Assembly (NCBI GenBank): GCA_047495785.1
Contig: JBLDXI010000019.1
Location: 2,294,001 to 2,358,000, forward strand
Reading direction: 5' to 3'
Source of the DNA: Lepidodermella squamata
Taxonomy: Eukaryota > Gastrotricha
DNA length: 64,000 nt
Under the pieces are notes generated by a model, which ran no database searches, was not told where the DNA came from, and saw nothing but the letters and a program-made list of their open reading frames with translations. Both the position numbers and the translations under genes were made by a program. Shown one piece after another: positions 20,612 to 32,800 of this stretch; the stretch's first letter is position 1; every line of letters starts with the position of its first letter.

Positions 20612-23600
20612 ATGAGTACTGCTGGCGGAGGTCAAGCCCGCCTGGCCAATGGCCCCCCATCTAGCTCGAATGGGCCAAATCAGTTAGCCCCAGCAGTTGT
20701 TAGTGGCTCTCAAGTGAATGGCCAACCGCAAGCGCCGTCGCCGCTCCCATTCGGCGAAGAAATGATTAACGGCAGCGGTGGCGAGAAGCCAGATCAGCAG
20801 GATGGGTTGAAGATGTTCGTCGGCCAGGTCCCGAAACATTATTCCGAGTCGGATTTGAAGTCAATTTTCGCGGAATTTGGCGAAATTTATCAGATAAATG
20901 TTCTTCGCGATAAACAAACGAATGTTAGCAAAGGTGAGGACGAGTCGCTTGTTTACCTTACTTCATGCTTCGTTAAATTTTTTCGCGTTTTTCCATATTT
21001 TTTAATGAGCCGTGAAAGCTATTGTTTGATAATATTATATTATTATATACGAATACAATTCAGCGGATATGCTCCACAGTTCTCGCAGTTTATAAGCTGC
21101 TTTATTTTTATCGATCGAGCATTGATTAGCTTTCATTTTTTTCGCATAAAATTACTCGCCCGCTCGCTTTTTCATTTGTTATTATTGAACGCTAATGGAA
21201 TTATTGCGGCCACGATTTATCGGGTAATTTTCTCTCGAAACCCGTGTGGTCAGTAGTTGTTTCGTCTAGAGATGCCCACCGGCTTTGGACGAAATTTAAT
21301 ACATATTACAAGTCTTATGTGCACGAGGTTTTTAACGGCCGGCTCGTGACCGCAACTTGTAGTAATATTTTGTGTAAAAACAAACTATACGCGAAAAGCG
21401 ATGTTTATGAGAAGAAAAAAACGTGTGAGCCTAAAAATCAAGATGTAATTAAAAACGTACTCGTTATTTCTAAATTAAGATTTTAATTGTTCTGCCTTAA
21501 CCTTTTTTGTTTTCGAAGGTTGCTGTTTTGTCACCTACTTCACTCGAGAAGCGGCTATCAAGGCCCAAGCCGCGCTGCATAACAACAGAACCTTACCTGG
21601 GGTTTGTTTTTCCTAACTTTTCGAATTAAAATGTGATCAATGGGCTGAAGTCCGAAAAGTAAATTTTGAATAATTAGGCATATCGGAACTATTATGTGTC
21701 TCAAAAGGAGGGAAGACTCATATTTCGTATTGTATTTCAAATCTCGTCGAGGCTGCTTAATGCTAGTTTATTTTGATTACCGGGGTTCTTATCGCTCTTG
21801 CGCTATCATAATTTCGAGTCAATTTTATCTTGTACCTTGTTCAGGTCTTGATAATTACTACTCTGACGTAATATTTGATTTATGCGGGTTTTTAATTATA
21901 AATTCTGCTAAAATTTAATACGGTGTTTCGAACGAATAAATTTGATAAGGAATGATTTGTAAAAAATATATAATTTTATTGAAGACTAATTGCTAAAGAC
22001 TCTTGGCAAAGCAGTCATGCGGTAGAACTGCGCGTGAAATCAAACACTCTGCAGGTGTTTTTTACTCCCAAAAGGTCATTCAAGTTCATTTAGTGCCAAT
22101 ATATGACCACATGGGCGCGATGTGACTCTCCAAATGATAAATAATCCTGTTTGATTTTATGAGAAAAAAATTGGGAAATTCTACTGAACTAGCATCAGAC
22201 ATGGGTATTCATTTGATTTTATGAATAAAAAATTGGAAAAACGAACAAAAAAATCATTATCTATGGTAAAACATTCAAATCCGTGTGAAATCCGTTTCGA
22301 AAAACGTTGCTAAGAATCGTTAGAGGCAGATACTATTTTCTGAAGCTTTTTTGCCGATTTGCGACGTTGAACCCATTTCGCAGTTTTAATTCAATATTCT
22401 ATCGATTAATTGTGCGGCTTTGGCCTGAAAATTCTCCATAATAAGCATATTAATGCGATCAATTAATTTTATAGTATTGCTGGCGCCCGGCGTGTTTTCT
22501 TTCTTTATGCTCACGCATGAACTTAATATTCAAAGTGTGAGATATCTTGGAGTACGTACGTTTTTTACGCAGACCAAGCGTCATTTGCTGAACAGCATAT
22601 CCCCATAAGTTATACTACCATTAAAGTTATGTTAGTAACTTCACGCTGGCTATATTTATCGAATTTCCTGAAATTACTTGAAGCATTAGCCGCGATTTCA
22701 CCGAAAAACTGTTAAATCTACCGGAGAAATATCGGAAAAACCAGACGGTTACTGTCTCGTTAATTTCTGGTATTTTAACTTTTCTGCCCAAATTTGTTTG
22801 CTTTTGAGCCGGTACATGGTGATTACCAATGGAATTTCTTTGACCGTGATCTTGGCAGTACATCGGTTTAGACTTTCTGATGTCTTTTTCGCGTATTTCC
22901 TTCGGTTGCGTTACACGTGGTGTTGTAAATTCCACGTTTTTAGCTTAGCTTGGGCTATTTTGCAATTCTATTCCATCGCAAATTTGCTGAGAAATGAATT
23001 TCGCCTGTCACTATTGTTAACTGTGTGAAAGCGCCAGATTAGGGTGGTTCGGTGGCTTAGTAGTTCAGCCACAGTCTACCCGGTCAGGAGTTCCCAGGAT
23101 CGAATCCAAGTCCGGACCCATTCATCAGTTTTTCGTCAGTTCTGCTGTGTGAGCTATCAGTCTTGAACACTTTCCGAAAGTGTTCTCTAATGCTTGCCTA
23201 TTTTTTTTACCAGTTCGCTGTAAACTATCAAGTTGAAAATGTTGAACGAATAGCCGCTCAAAACGTGTAGCGTTAACATTGATTAAATTATGAGCTAGGG
23301 ATTTTAAACCTGCCCGAGTGAAAATTTCTGAAATACGGCCTCTTCCACCAGTTCATGTACCTCTCTTAGATTCTCGCGAAACAAAGTCGTCATGCCATGC
23401 TAGATACGTCAATATCATTTATCAACGTTTTATAGTTAATTCTCGTTCTTAAGACCCGGCAAAAACGCCGTTTCGTGTCAATTTAGATGCCTTCCAAGTT
23501 CGCCAAGTTTGTTTGAGGATTTATTATATTTTTATATAAATAATTGGAAAAATGTCTCAACACGAACAGTGAAAGTTATCATTAATTATGAGACCAGCAG

Positions 23601-26600
23601 TTCTACATTAAGTCCACATTTCGAGCCCCGGAGTTCATTGCATTTTCTGGCATTTGATGTTTTAAAAGCTTTTGAGGCATTTGGCTTTATGGATACCTCG
23701 CTGCTATCCGCTCAGAAATTAGAAAATAAATTTTGGTTTTCGCTTGGCAGTTCTTGAACATAGGAATGCCATAGTTTTGAATTAGGATGCTAATAGGGAT
23801 GGGTGGAAGTGAATAAAAACGTTCAATTACGATTTCGATTGGGATTTATTGTATACATTTGGAATATTGAAATAAAACAGAAAATCAAGTTATTGAAAAG
23901 CCCAGCCGAACCTGAAATTGAATAGAAGATTTTCAGCCCATTCTTCATAATGTTTTTCACCGTTTTTTTCTTCCGTAATATGACCTTGTTTATTGTATAG
24001 ATGAGCCACCCGTTGCAGATGAAGCCTGCGAATAAGGAGAAACGCGGGCCGATCGAAGAGCGAAAGCTGTTTGTTGGCATGCTGTCGAAGAAAATGTCGG
24101 AAGACGACGTGCGAGCGCTGTTCTCGCGCTTCGGCACCGTTGAGGAGTGCAGCGTCATTAGAGACGAGAACAAAATCAGCAAAGGTTTGTCTAATAAGCA
24201 GTACACGCTAACCCCGTTAGTATATATATACCCAGCATTCCTTGACCTCGGGTGCATTCCGCATTGTGAACTGTTATATCAATAAAGCCGCGGCGGCACA
24301 AAAAGGGGACGCGGCGGGATTCTTGCGGTTTTTTCCTCCAAGCCGGCTGTTTTTGTTACCGGCATTTTGTTTCGCCCGGGTGATTGGAGGGTTCAGGCCC
24401 GGCTTTTTGCCTACAGCCGGTTGCGTTGAAACGTTTGTATTATAACCTCAAGTGTAGTGCAATCTCTTTTCTCTCCTGAATTATTGTATAATAATAGGGC
24501 AGAAAGTGACGCAAACGCCTCTCGCTTGGTTAGCCTTTATTCTGAAACCGGGCATTTTTTGCGCTCTTTTACCTTTCCAATATATACGCGTTGTTATTTT
24601 TTAGCAGCGCGCGTCTTGTTGTCATTATTATTATTATTATTATTATTAATAGTAATGCGTTTTATTTCTTTCCTCGCGCATTGCTCTGCAGCGCTATTTT
24701 CCGCCGCGGCTGTGTAGCTTCTGATGCTGTATAGATAGATAAAAAGGTATCATGTATAATACAAATGAAAGTACACACCCTAGCCGGCTAAAGTTTTTTT
24801 TACATCATGCATTCCTTACTAACGCATGTCGATGCTAGGCTGCTATATAATTTTTATCTCAAGAAAATTGTGTCGTCATTTTTTTTCGTTCGTATGATTT
24901 AATTTTCAAGCCGTTTGTGTTTAGAAGACGAGACGGAAAATCTTTCGAATTTTCCTCCTGCCTCTCTCGCTCTCTCAATCGCATTTACTGATGACTTTTT
25001 ACGTGTTCTTATGTTGCGTGTACTTGCGTTAGCAGAAGTTCAATCTGAGTACTTTTGTGGCCTGTTTTTTTTCCTTCTTCTTGTGCTCGATATTTGAAGA
25101 GCTGCTGTACATCGGCAACTTATCTCGTATTTGTTCACGAGCCCCTCGCGTCGCGCGGTCGTATATTATATATTATACATATTAAATATGTGTACAGTCT
25201 GCTTCCACAGCTTTTTCACTAGGCACTCTATATCAGCAACATTAAAAAACACTCTCCAACATTTTTTCGAATTTCAGACAAATTTTTTTATAGGAAAATT
25301 ATCACTCATCAAGAACTAAAATTCTCTTCTGCCTTATCTAATAAAAAAATTTAAGGAGGATTTTTTATAATTTCGTATTTAAAACGCGAATCCAGGCTAA
25401 AATAGTTGAATAATGTTCGAAATAGCGCAGATTTCGTGATTTAGATAACAACTTCAGACAAGTATTATTAAATAGGCGCCTGGTTTGTTATCAGTTAGCC
25501 TTAGTAATAGGCCTTAGTCACTTGTCACGGGTTTCTCAGTGTTAAATATACGTGCGGCAACACATTATCGCGAATAGGTGTGTGCGCATTTTCGTTAACA
25601 AATTATTTGTCATTACAGCAATAGTAATAATAATAAAGCCTTTCAGTTGTCGCCACGCGTCGTCATTCGTCAGAATTTTTATTGTTATTGTTCTGATGTT
25701 TGTTGGGGTTTTTTTCGTCGCCATACTCTTTTTAAACCCACGACGATTTTTTACGACAAGCCGGTTTCTCCTTGTAATTTTTTTACACCTGTTCCTGTCT
25801 GCGCCAGCTCGTTATCCGAGGCTGTCGAGCGAGAAATTATAATTTATTTGAATGGGCGAAATTCGCATCAGGAAAAACTAATACCATTAAATATATATAT
25901 TTTTTCCATTCTGTCTCCCCTCTTGCTCTCTCGTGCCCTCTTCGATTTTTATTTATGTGTGTGTGTATTTGCATAATATAATAGCTCGCTTCGCTTAGAG
26001 TAATAATGGACACAGTGCTGAGCCTCGCCTACCTATTACCTTTGCGCGAGAGGTCGCTCGCTCTCTTGTGCTCAGTAGAGACCTACTGTGTTTTTTTACT
26101 GCTGCTCACTAGCATGTAGCATAGCCTCTAGCCCCGCCCCATATTCGCAGCAGGCAAAAATTGACTAGTGTATTTAGTTGTATTCGTATAAAAAAACCAT
26201 TGCAGCACATTTTATAGCGAATATATTAATAGACCGCTACTGAACTGTAGAATTTTTGAATAAAATTATTCTCGTGTTCTAGCTCTTCCTGCATTTATAT
26301 CGTACATCATTCCACAAAGGATTGGAGGAGTCGAAAATTTGAGACCAATCCTCAGTCCGAGCTATTTAGGATTGCCCGATGCTCGTTGCTCAATACATTC
26401 ATTTTTCTCCCCATCGAAAATCGCAATAAAAGCTTGCTTGTTTATTTTTCGTGTAATAAAAAAGCTATTGAAAATGATCGTAATATTATTTCTCGCAATG
26501 CGTGCCAATCTACCATTTTTGCCCCTTTCTTTGCCTCTTCGTAATAATAATATAATTTTTATTTTCTTTTGCTTCCTTTCATTGCGTAGATGGAGTAAGA

Positions 26601-29600
26601 TCATTTCTAGTACTACTTTCCCTGTTTTTTTCGGAATTTTGTTATAGTATTAAAAGCGAGCGCTTATCGCACGCGATACGTGCTTCTTAAATATTATTAC
26701 AGCATAGTTCTATCAATTTTTCCTTCGTCAATACCGCAAAATCGACATAATATATAGATCTGCTATACAATAATTTTGTAAAAGGCATGTATAGTAATAA
26801 TAATAATAATGCGCTGCAAACTTGTAGGTGTTTTTCCGCTCATGTTTTTTAGCTCTATCCTGTTCGAATTATACTTTTCGATGAAAAAAGTAGGAAAATG
26901 CGTATTATAGTGCGCGCACAGCTGCGCGCTCCCCTCCCCTCGCCTCTCATCGGCGACGTCGACGTCAACCTGCCCATATTATCGTTGTCGTCGTCTTTTC
27001 GTATTATAGTGTAGACTGCTGCTGCTGATGATGTTGTATAAGGGAGTGCATGAAAATACAATTCACCACACGCCGCAGTCTATTCATCGAATTTTTCCTC
27101 TCCTGCCTCCTTCACATCGACTAGTCAAAGCGAGCATTCACTGCGCGCGTGTGTGTAGAAAACACATGTACTCGCGTCCTGCCTATTAGTGCCTCAGTTT
27201 TAAACTTTCGATTTATGAACACGTAGATCACGGGTGGAAAAAAACCTGCGTCATTAAACCTCTTATTTTTCGCCACCCTGTTCTATTCAGGATCTCTCAT
27301 TCAATCGCGAGCTGTTTAAAAATTGTTTTTCATATCAGTATTAGGTTATTTATTATTATTTGTTCTATATCATTTTATTACTATTCGTCGATAATCGATT
27401 AAAAAATATCGGCATATTCTCCTCAAATAAATACCTGTTTGCTGGCTCTCTGAACGATTCGCTTCAACTGTTATTACTGCGCCAGACTAAAATCATCTTA
27501 CCGTGTTAACTGAAATTTTTCAAATTTTATCGACTCAATTCGTACATCATGTAAGCCTGTTTTGCACTGTTTTTAGAAAGGAATTTGCCCAGGTTTTCCC
27601 CATGGGATTTCACGTGATTGATATTGACACTTAATTATGTGGGCCACTAATTTTATCGGCAACAAAAAAAATCCCATGCATTTTCTGGGGACATGGCATA
27701 TTTTGAGCCTCTCGAGCGGTTCCAAGCCATCGGAGCTCGTGAACCTAAAATTTCCTCATTTTGGACAATTAAAATAGGAAATTTTCGCGTTTATAAAAAC
27801 TAATATCTTGTAATTTTTGAAAGTAGACCGCCCTCGCAAAAGTTCCCTCCCCCGAACACAAACCTAAAAATTATTCCATTTGTTCAAACAAAATCCAATT
27901 AAAAAAGCTTCTCGACATTGTCCTCCATGTCAATCAAAATAACTAGCGTGAGTCAAATTTATTTCAGATTAAATCGGAATTAATGTAAAACAGATTATGG
28001 ACAGCGAAGCTTCATGTAATGCTATAAATTCAAAAGCTGAATTTGAATTGTTATTGTTCTTCCTGGTTTGAAATTGGGAGCCACAGATCTCTTCTTACGC
28101 TGGAGACTCCAGACTGAATACATCCGGTAGAAATCGAAATTTGCTCGTAATTCGGGTCATGGGGGAAACACTTCAAATTGTTGCTCGATTTGTAGACATT
28201 TTCTCCCTTCAGAATGCCCCCGCATATATATTTTCGACATGGACAAATAATAAATCGATTTGAAATGTCTACGATTTTCGAATAGTGCGGTATCCCATAG
28301 AGAGACAAAATGACCAAATGACCAATGACCTCCATGGGTATACCCTTTGATGAGGCGGAATTATTCTCAAATTTACCTGCTAAGTTTTCTTAAAATATTA
28401 CACTTTCACTTCCATGGAATTTTCCAAGTGAATGTTTGAAAAACCTCAGATACCCAAGGGTCAAGGAATGCTAGGAGTTTCTTTGTTCCATTAAGGATGA
28501 TTTTTTATTTCAATTTTTTAATTGTTCTTCATTATTTTGCAGGTTATGCTTTTGTAACGTTCAGCTCCAAGCAAGGGGCGCTCTCCGCCGTTCAGCAGAT
28601 GAACGGAGCGCGTGTTGACGGTTGCCCGGCCGCTCTCGTTGTTCGCATCGCAGATTCGCAGCGTGACAAGGACTATCGTCGACAAATGCAACAGGCCCAG
28701 CAGGCCGTAACCGCCGCTGTCGCGCAACAGGCGCAGCAGCACCAGCAAGCCCAGCAGCAGCAGCACCAACTGCAAAACTCGCTCCAGACGCCGGCTTTGG
28801 GCCAGCACGGCCTCGCCCCCGGCGCCCAGACCGGCGGCTGGCCGTCGATGTTGGCGCCCGCCCCCGTCACCCCGGCGCCCAACGCCTCGCCCGCCATGGC
28901 CTCGTACCTGGTCGGGCTGTTGCAGCAGGCGGCGCAGTCGGGCAATCTAGGCGTCCTCGGCAACGTGTCGCTGCAGCAGTTCATTTCCGCGATTTCTTCG
29001 ATCGGCCCGAACAACTCGGGCGTCGTCGCCCAGTTGCTGACGTCGATCGCCAACCAGCAGAACGTGTCGGGCGCGTCGAGCCCCCAGGGCCCGAGCGACG
29101 GCTTCGGCGGGTCGGAGACGCTGCAGACCCTGCAGAACCTCAGCGCCCTGCAGTCGCTGGCGAACGGGGCGAACGGCGCCGGACCGACCGGCAGCCGCCT
29201 CGGTCTCGGCGGCTCCGCCACGCACCACCCGGCGACGAATGGCTTGGCTGGGTTGAGCCTCGGCCACGATGGCTACGGCTACTCGAACTCGAGCTACAGC
29301 TACGGCCTGGCTCCGAACGGCGGTCACCCGGGCCACACGACGGGGCTGCACCAGGGCGCCCCGCACCACGCACCCCACCACGGGTCGTCGTCGAGCGGCG
29401 ACTCGCCGGCCGGCAAGAAGACGAGCGGCCCGGATGGGTGTAATTTATTCATCTACCACCTGCCGCCCGAGTACACTGACCAGGATTTGGCGATGCTGTT
29501 CAGCAATTTCGGCAACCTGGTTTCGGCGAAGGTGTTTATTGACAAGCAGACGAATTTGTCCAAGTGCTTCGGCTTTGTGTCGTACGACAACCCGAACTCG

Positions 29601-29876
29601 GCGTCGAATGCCATCGTGCACATGAACGGCTACAGCATTGGGCAGAAGCGGCTGAAGGTGCAGCAGAAGCGGCCCAAGGGCGCGAATGACTTGTCGCCGG
29701 GCAGCTCGGGCGGCGGCGGGCCGGGCAGTGGGCCGCAGTCGAACGGCAACGGCGGGCCGCAGTCGAATCCGGGCACGCCGTTGTCGGTGATGCAGGCGGC
29801 TGCGGCGGCGGTGGCGGTGAAGCAGCAGCAACAGGTGGTCGCCGCCATGGCCGCCGTGTCGCAGCAACAGTATTAG
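20612..29876 (+). CDS. etr-1: CELF/ETR-1 (Bruno-like) RNA-binding protein
   Basis: Exons 20612-20933, 21519-21601, 24001-24184 and 28543-29876 give 640 residues. RRM1 (about 67-145) has [19 protein letters not shown] and [20 protein letters not shown]2 (about 155-235) has [20 protein letters not shown] and [12 protein letters not shown]3 (about 494-575) has [21 protein letters not shown] and [10 protein letters not shown] long Gln/Ala/Gly-rich linker separates RRM2 from RRM3, and the C-terminus ends [21 protein letters not shown] proteins bind UG/GU-rich RNA to control splicing, translation and decay; nematode ETR-1 acts in muscle. Introns 2 and 3 are unusually long here (2.4 and 4.4 kb). The last exon is strongly GC-rich at third positions, against an AT-rich background. 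Splice donors GTTTGT recur. Confidence 0.96.
21602..24000 (+). other. CELF intron 2
   Basis: A 2.4 kb intron (GTTTGT..GTATAG), AT-rich. It contains the tRNA-derived element at 23046 and otherwise no coding-like frame. Confidence 0.7.
23046..23190 (+). repeat. tRNA-derived (SINE-like) sequence with trailing hairpin
   Basis: The 73 nt from 23046 to 23118 have tRNA length, with a 7-bp acceptor stem (GGTTCGG pairing with CCGGACC, one G-U), an A-box-like TGGCTTAGTAGTT and a B-box-like GGATCGAATCC. The anticodon stem does not pair and the T stem is degraded, so it is not a functional tRNA. It is followed at 23165-23185 by GAACACTTTCCGAAAGTGTTC, an almost perfect hairpin. A tRNA head plus a body is the SINE layout. 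Confidence 0.5.
24185..28542 (+). other. CELF intron 3
   Basis: A 4.4 kb intron (GTTTGT..TTTTGCAG) with long T-rich stretches and an ATT microsatellite near 24625-24650. A 94-codon antisense frame at 28051-28335 has no recognisable family. There is ample room for alternative exons or splicing enhancers, but none was identified. Confidence 0.65.
24625..24650. repeat. (ATT)n microsatellite
   Basis: At least seven consecutive ATT units inside CELF intron 3. Confidence 0.8.
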
Positions 29877-32800
29877 CCGAGAGATTCACGCCCTCGAAAA
29901 TGTGAGCCTAGAATAATTTACTGAACTATAAAAATCATCGGGAAAATACTTCTTGACTCTGAAAATTTCAGCGAACACTTTTTTAACGAAAATTTTCAAT
30001 GATAAATATTTTTTTTCAATTTTTCGGAAATTATAAAGACTTTTCAGATCAATCGATGAATTATTTTGAAAGGGTCCATTTATTTTCGCCTCTGCAACGA
30101 GGTTCCAGCGATAAATAGAAGCAACTTCAACTTCATTTTTCTTGTTTTTTTGCGAAATCGTTTTTTCTTTTATAGTCAGACTATGAAGAACTGAGTTTTT
30201 CGAATTTAGCTACCTGATACCCCAAGGTATGTATGGAAATTTCTTTGCCGAATGCTAATGTCGAAAATATCAAAAATCCATTTTTTTGGGAAAATTTAGA
30301 GCCTCATCTTGAGAATTTCAAATAAATCAGTTTTTCCTTATTTTCGTAATATGTAAAATTGTTTTTCGACGAATCAATATTCTTTAGTTTCCCTTGGTTC
30401 GGCTAGTTTTGGGGAGATTTATTCGGCTTTCTTGGCGAAATTTCAGGGTCCCATTCATAAGGGCATCCAAGTTTTGGACCGATCTAGTTTTTCTGTGAGC
30501 GAGTCATAATTTTGAAGATTTTCGTCCATTTTTCAATTCAAATTCATATTCATAAGATTGACAATTGCTGATTTCAAAAATGGGCAAATTGATTAAATTT
30601 TGTCTCAATTTGTATTTTAGATTGTCATCAAGATTTTTGGTGGACCTTCTCGCTTATATGGAAAAATACGACTAACGCCGCGTTGAAAAATATATGATTC
30701 ATAAAACTGAAAGAATGACTCGATTGAGAGAAATAATGATGATGATGATATAATATAATCTTATTATATTATGAAAAATTATAATAACATAATGCCTGGC
30801 TCGACTCTCGCTTACATAGTTGAATGAAAAGAAAGAAAGGATGGATGGCAAGAAGAAGCACCCAGCAGTACCGCCGCCGCTATAATTGATTATTGTTATT
30901 TGAAATGCCTGATGGAAAGTGAAAAATCGCCATAATTCAAGCTCTGAAATAAGGCCGTAAGCTGCTAAAATTTCTTGTTGGTTTACACGATAAACTATAT
31001 ATAATCTAAATGATCCTTTCTTATCTCTCTACTACCTTGTTATACGTCATTGTTAAAAAATTTCATCAGCAAAAAAGCTAGAGCGATGATATAGATGAAT
31101 AATTTATTGAAATGAAGAGCATGCAAGAATTTGTTGAAAAAATTTCACACATCTCTCGCGCACCCGTAATAATTTATTTCTTGAATTTTCTTATGAATAT
31201 ATCTATATGGATGACTGACTATTTTTGTCGCGCCTGTGATCACTCGTCAAACACACGTTTCGGACGAGATAGGGCTTCGATGATTAGGGTGACCAGATTC
31301 TAAATACTTACTTCTAAAAAAATGATACCGGCTTGAAACACTGATACGAATCAATTTTTAGCGTGATCTTCGATTAATTTATCACTCTCTGATGAAAAAA
31401 CAAATCCCGGTACCAGATACACATTTTTGGAGATCCATTCTTGCTGCGCGGTTCCGTTTATTTCTATTTATAATTATTATTATTATTTGCGTATAAGGCA
31501 GACTCGCTTTCATCACACTACTTTTCGGAAAGAAAAGCATCATCTCATTATATAAAAAAAATTATTGATTTATTTCTGAAACTATCCCCGTTATACAAGT
31601 TATCGGCTTCCCTCGTATCTTTTTTCTCTATTATTATTCAATTTTCGTGTCTGGCTAATTTATGAGCATTTAGAGAGGCAAAATGAAGACAAGAATCATT
31701 TTTCGAGGGGGGAAAATTGAGAGGACCCGCGTCTTTCAGTTGAGTGTTATAGTTGTTACAACAAAATAATAATGTTCGATTCGCGTTCTCTCTTCGCCGT
31801 ACGTAATATCTCGCTATCTCTTAAACTGTTTTTCAACAACAACAACAACAACAACAGCGTGGATTTTTCGCGTCGCGCGTCTAAAAAACAGCCGCACTAT
31901 CGCTATATTGTTTCGATTACATGTTCAACTACTTTTTTTTAGCTAAAATAACGAGCGCCGCTCTCGAAGTAAAATAAATCACACACAAATAACACCGTGC
32001 TTTCAATCTTCGTTCACCTGATCGTTGGTTACATATAAATCGTCCCGAAATTATTCTGTCATCATCAACACAAGAAGCATCGCCACTGCCGCGCCGTGCT
32101 TATTGGAAACTATTTGGAAAAAATTCATGTCTCGATTCGTTCGTTCTTTTCTACTACTTCTCTACGACCTGCGTCTATATTGAGCGTTTGATGGATTCTG
32201 TAAAAAAAGTAAAATCTGACGCTCTTTCATCGATTTCATCAGTGTGTTGAAGCAAAGTCACTAGAATTTTTCCGCCCTCTTACTTACTTTTCTTCTCTTA
32301 AGGATGAAGATATATGCGAAGAAAAAAAAGTTATTCGAAAAAGGCGCTCGTTATAAATTAGCTGGAAAAAATGATTTATTCACCCTGTTCTCGTTAAATT
32401 TTTTTCATCTTGATACGCGCTTGATCAGACGCGATTAAATAATATGGCGCGGCGATTGAAGAATGATGAAAAAAAAGAAATCAATCATTGTTGTGTCTTC
32501 TCTCTGATATGCGACCACTTCTGAAAAATTGATTTAAACATCAAATTGTAGGTGAATTGTTGTTGTTTCTCCTCCCCGAATATTCAATATTACTATCAAT
32601 ATTTTTTTTACCTCGATTGAGGTAACAAAACTTGCATATATATATCTACACCGACCTAAAACCTGCCGTTCCTGATCGAGAAAATTGATTGGTCGAAACT
32701 GCCATGCTCTAGAAGCACACAAACCATCTGCGTAACTACACAGCCATTGTACGATAGATGAAAAAAAACAATATCGATTATGAATTTAAAACTTCTGGCA

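Noticed and set aside
28051-28335. 94-codon minus-strand frame with several Cys residues in CELF intron 3
   Set aside because: No signal peptide, splice sites or family similarity; length is within chance for one frame in this much sequence.
28947-29889. Several long Arg/Ala-rich frames on both strands of the last CELF exon
   Set aside because: They are out-of-frame readings of a GC-rich exon whose RRM3 and Gln-rich linker fix the true frame.
31834-31857. CAA array considered as a CRISPR-like or coding poly-Q repeat
   Set aside because: A simple trinucleotide microsatellite without frame or spacers; no CRISPR array is present anywhere in the window.
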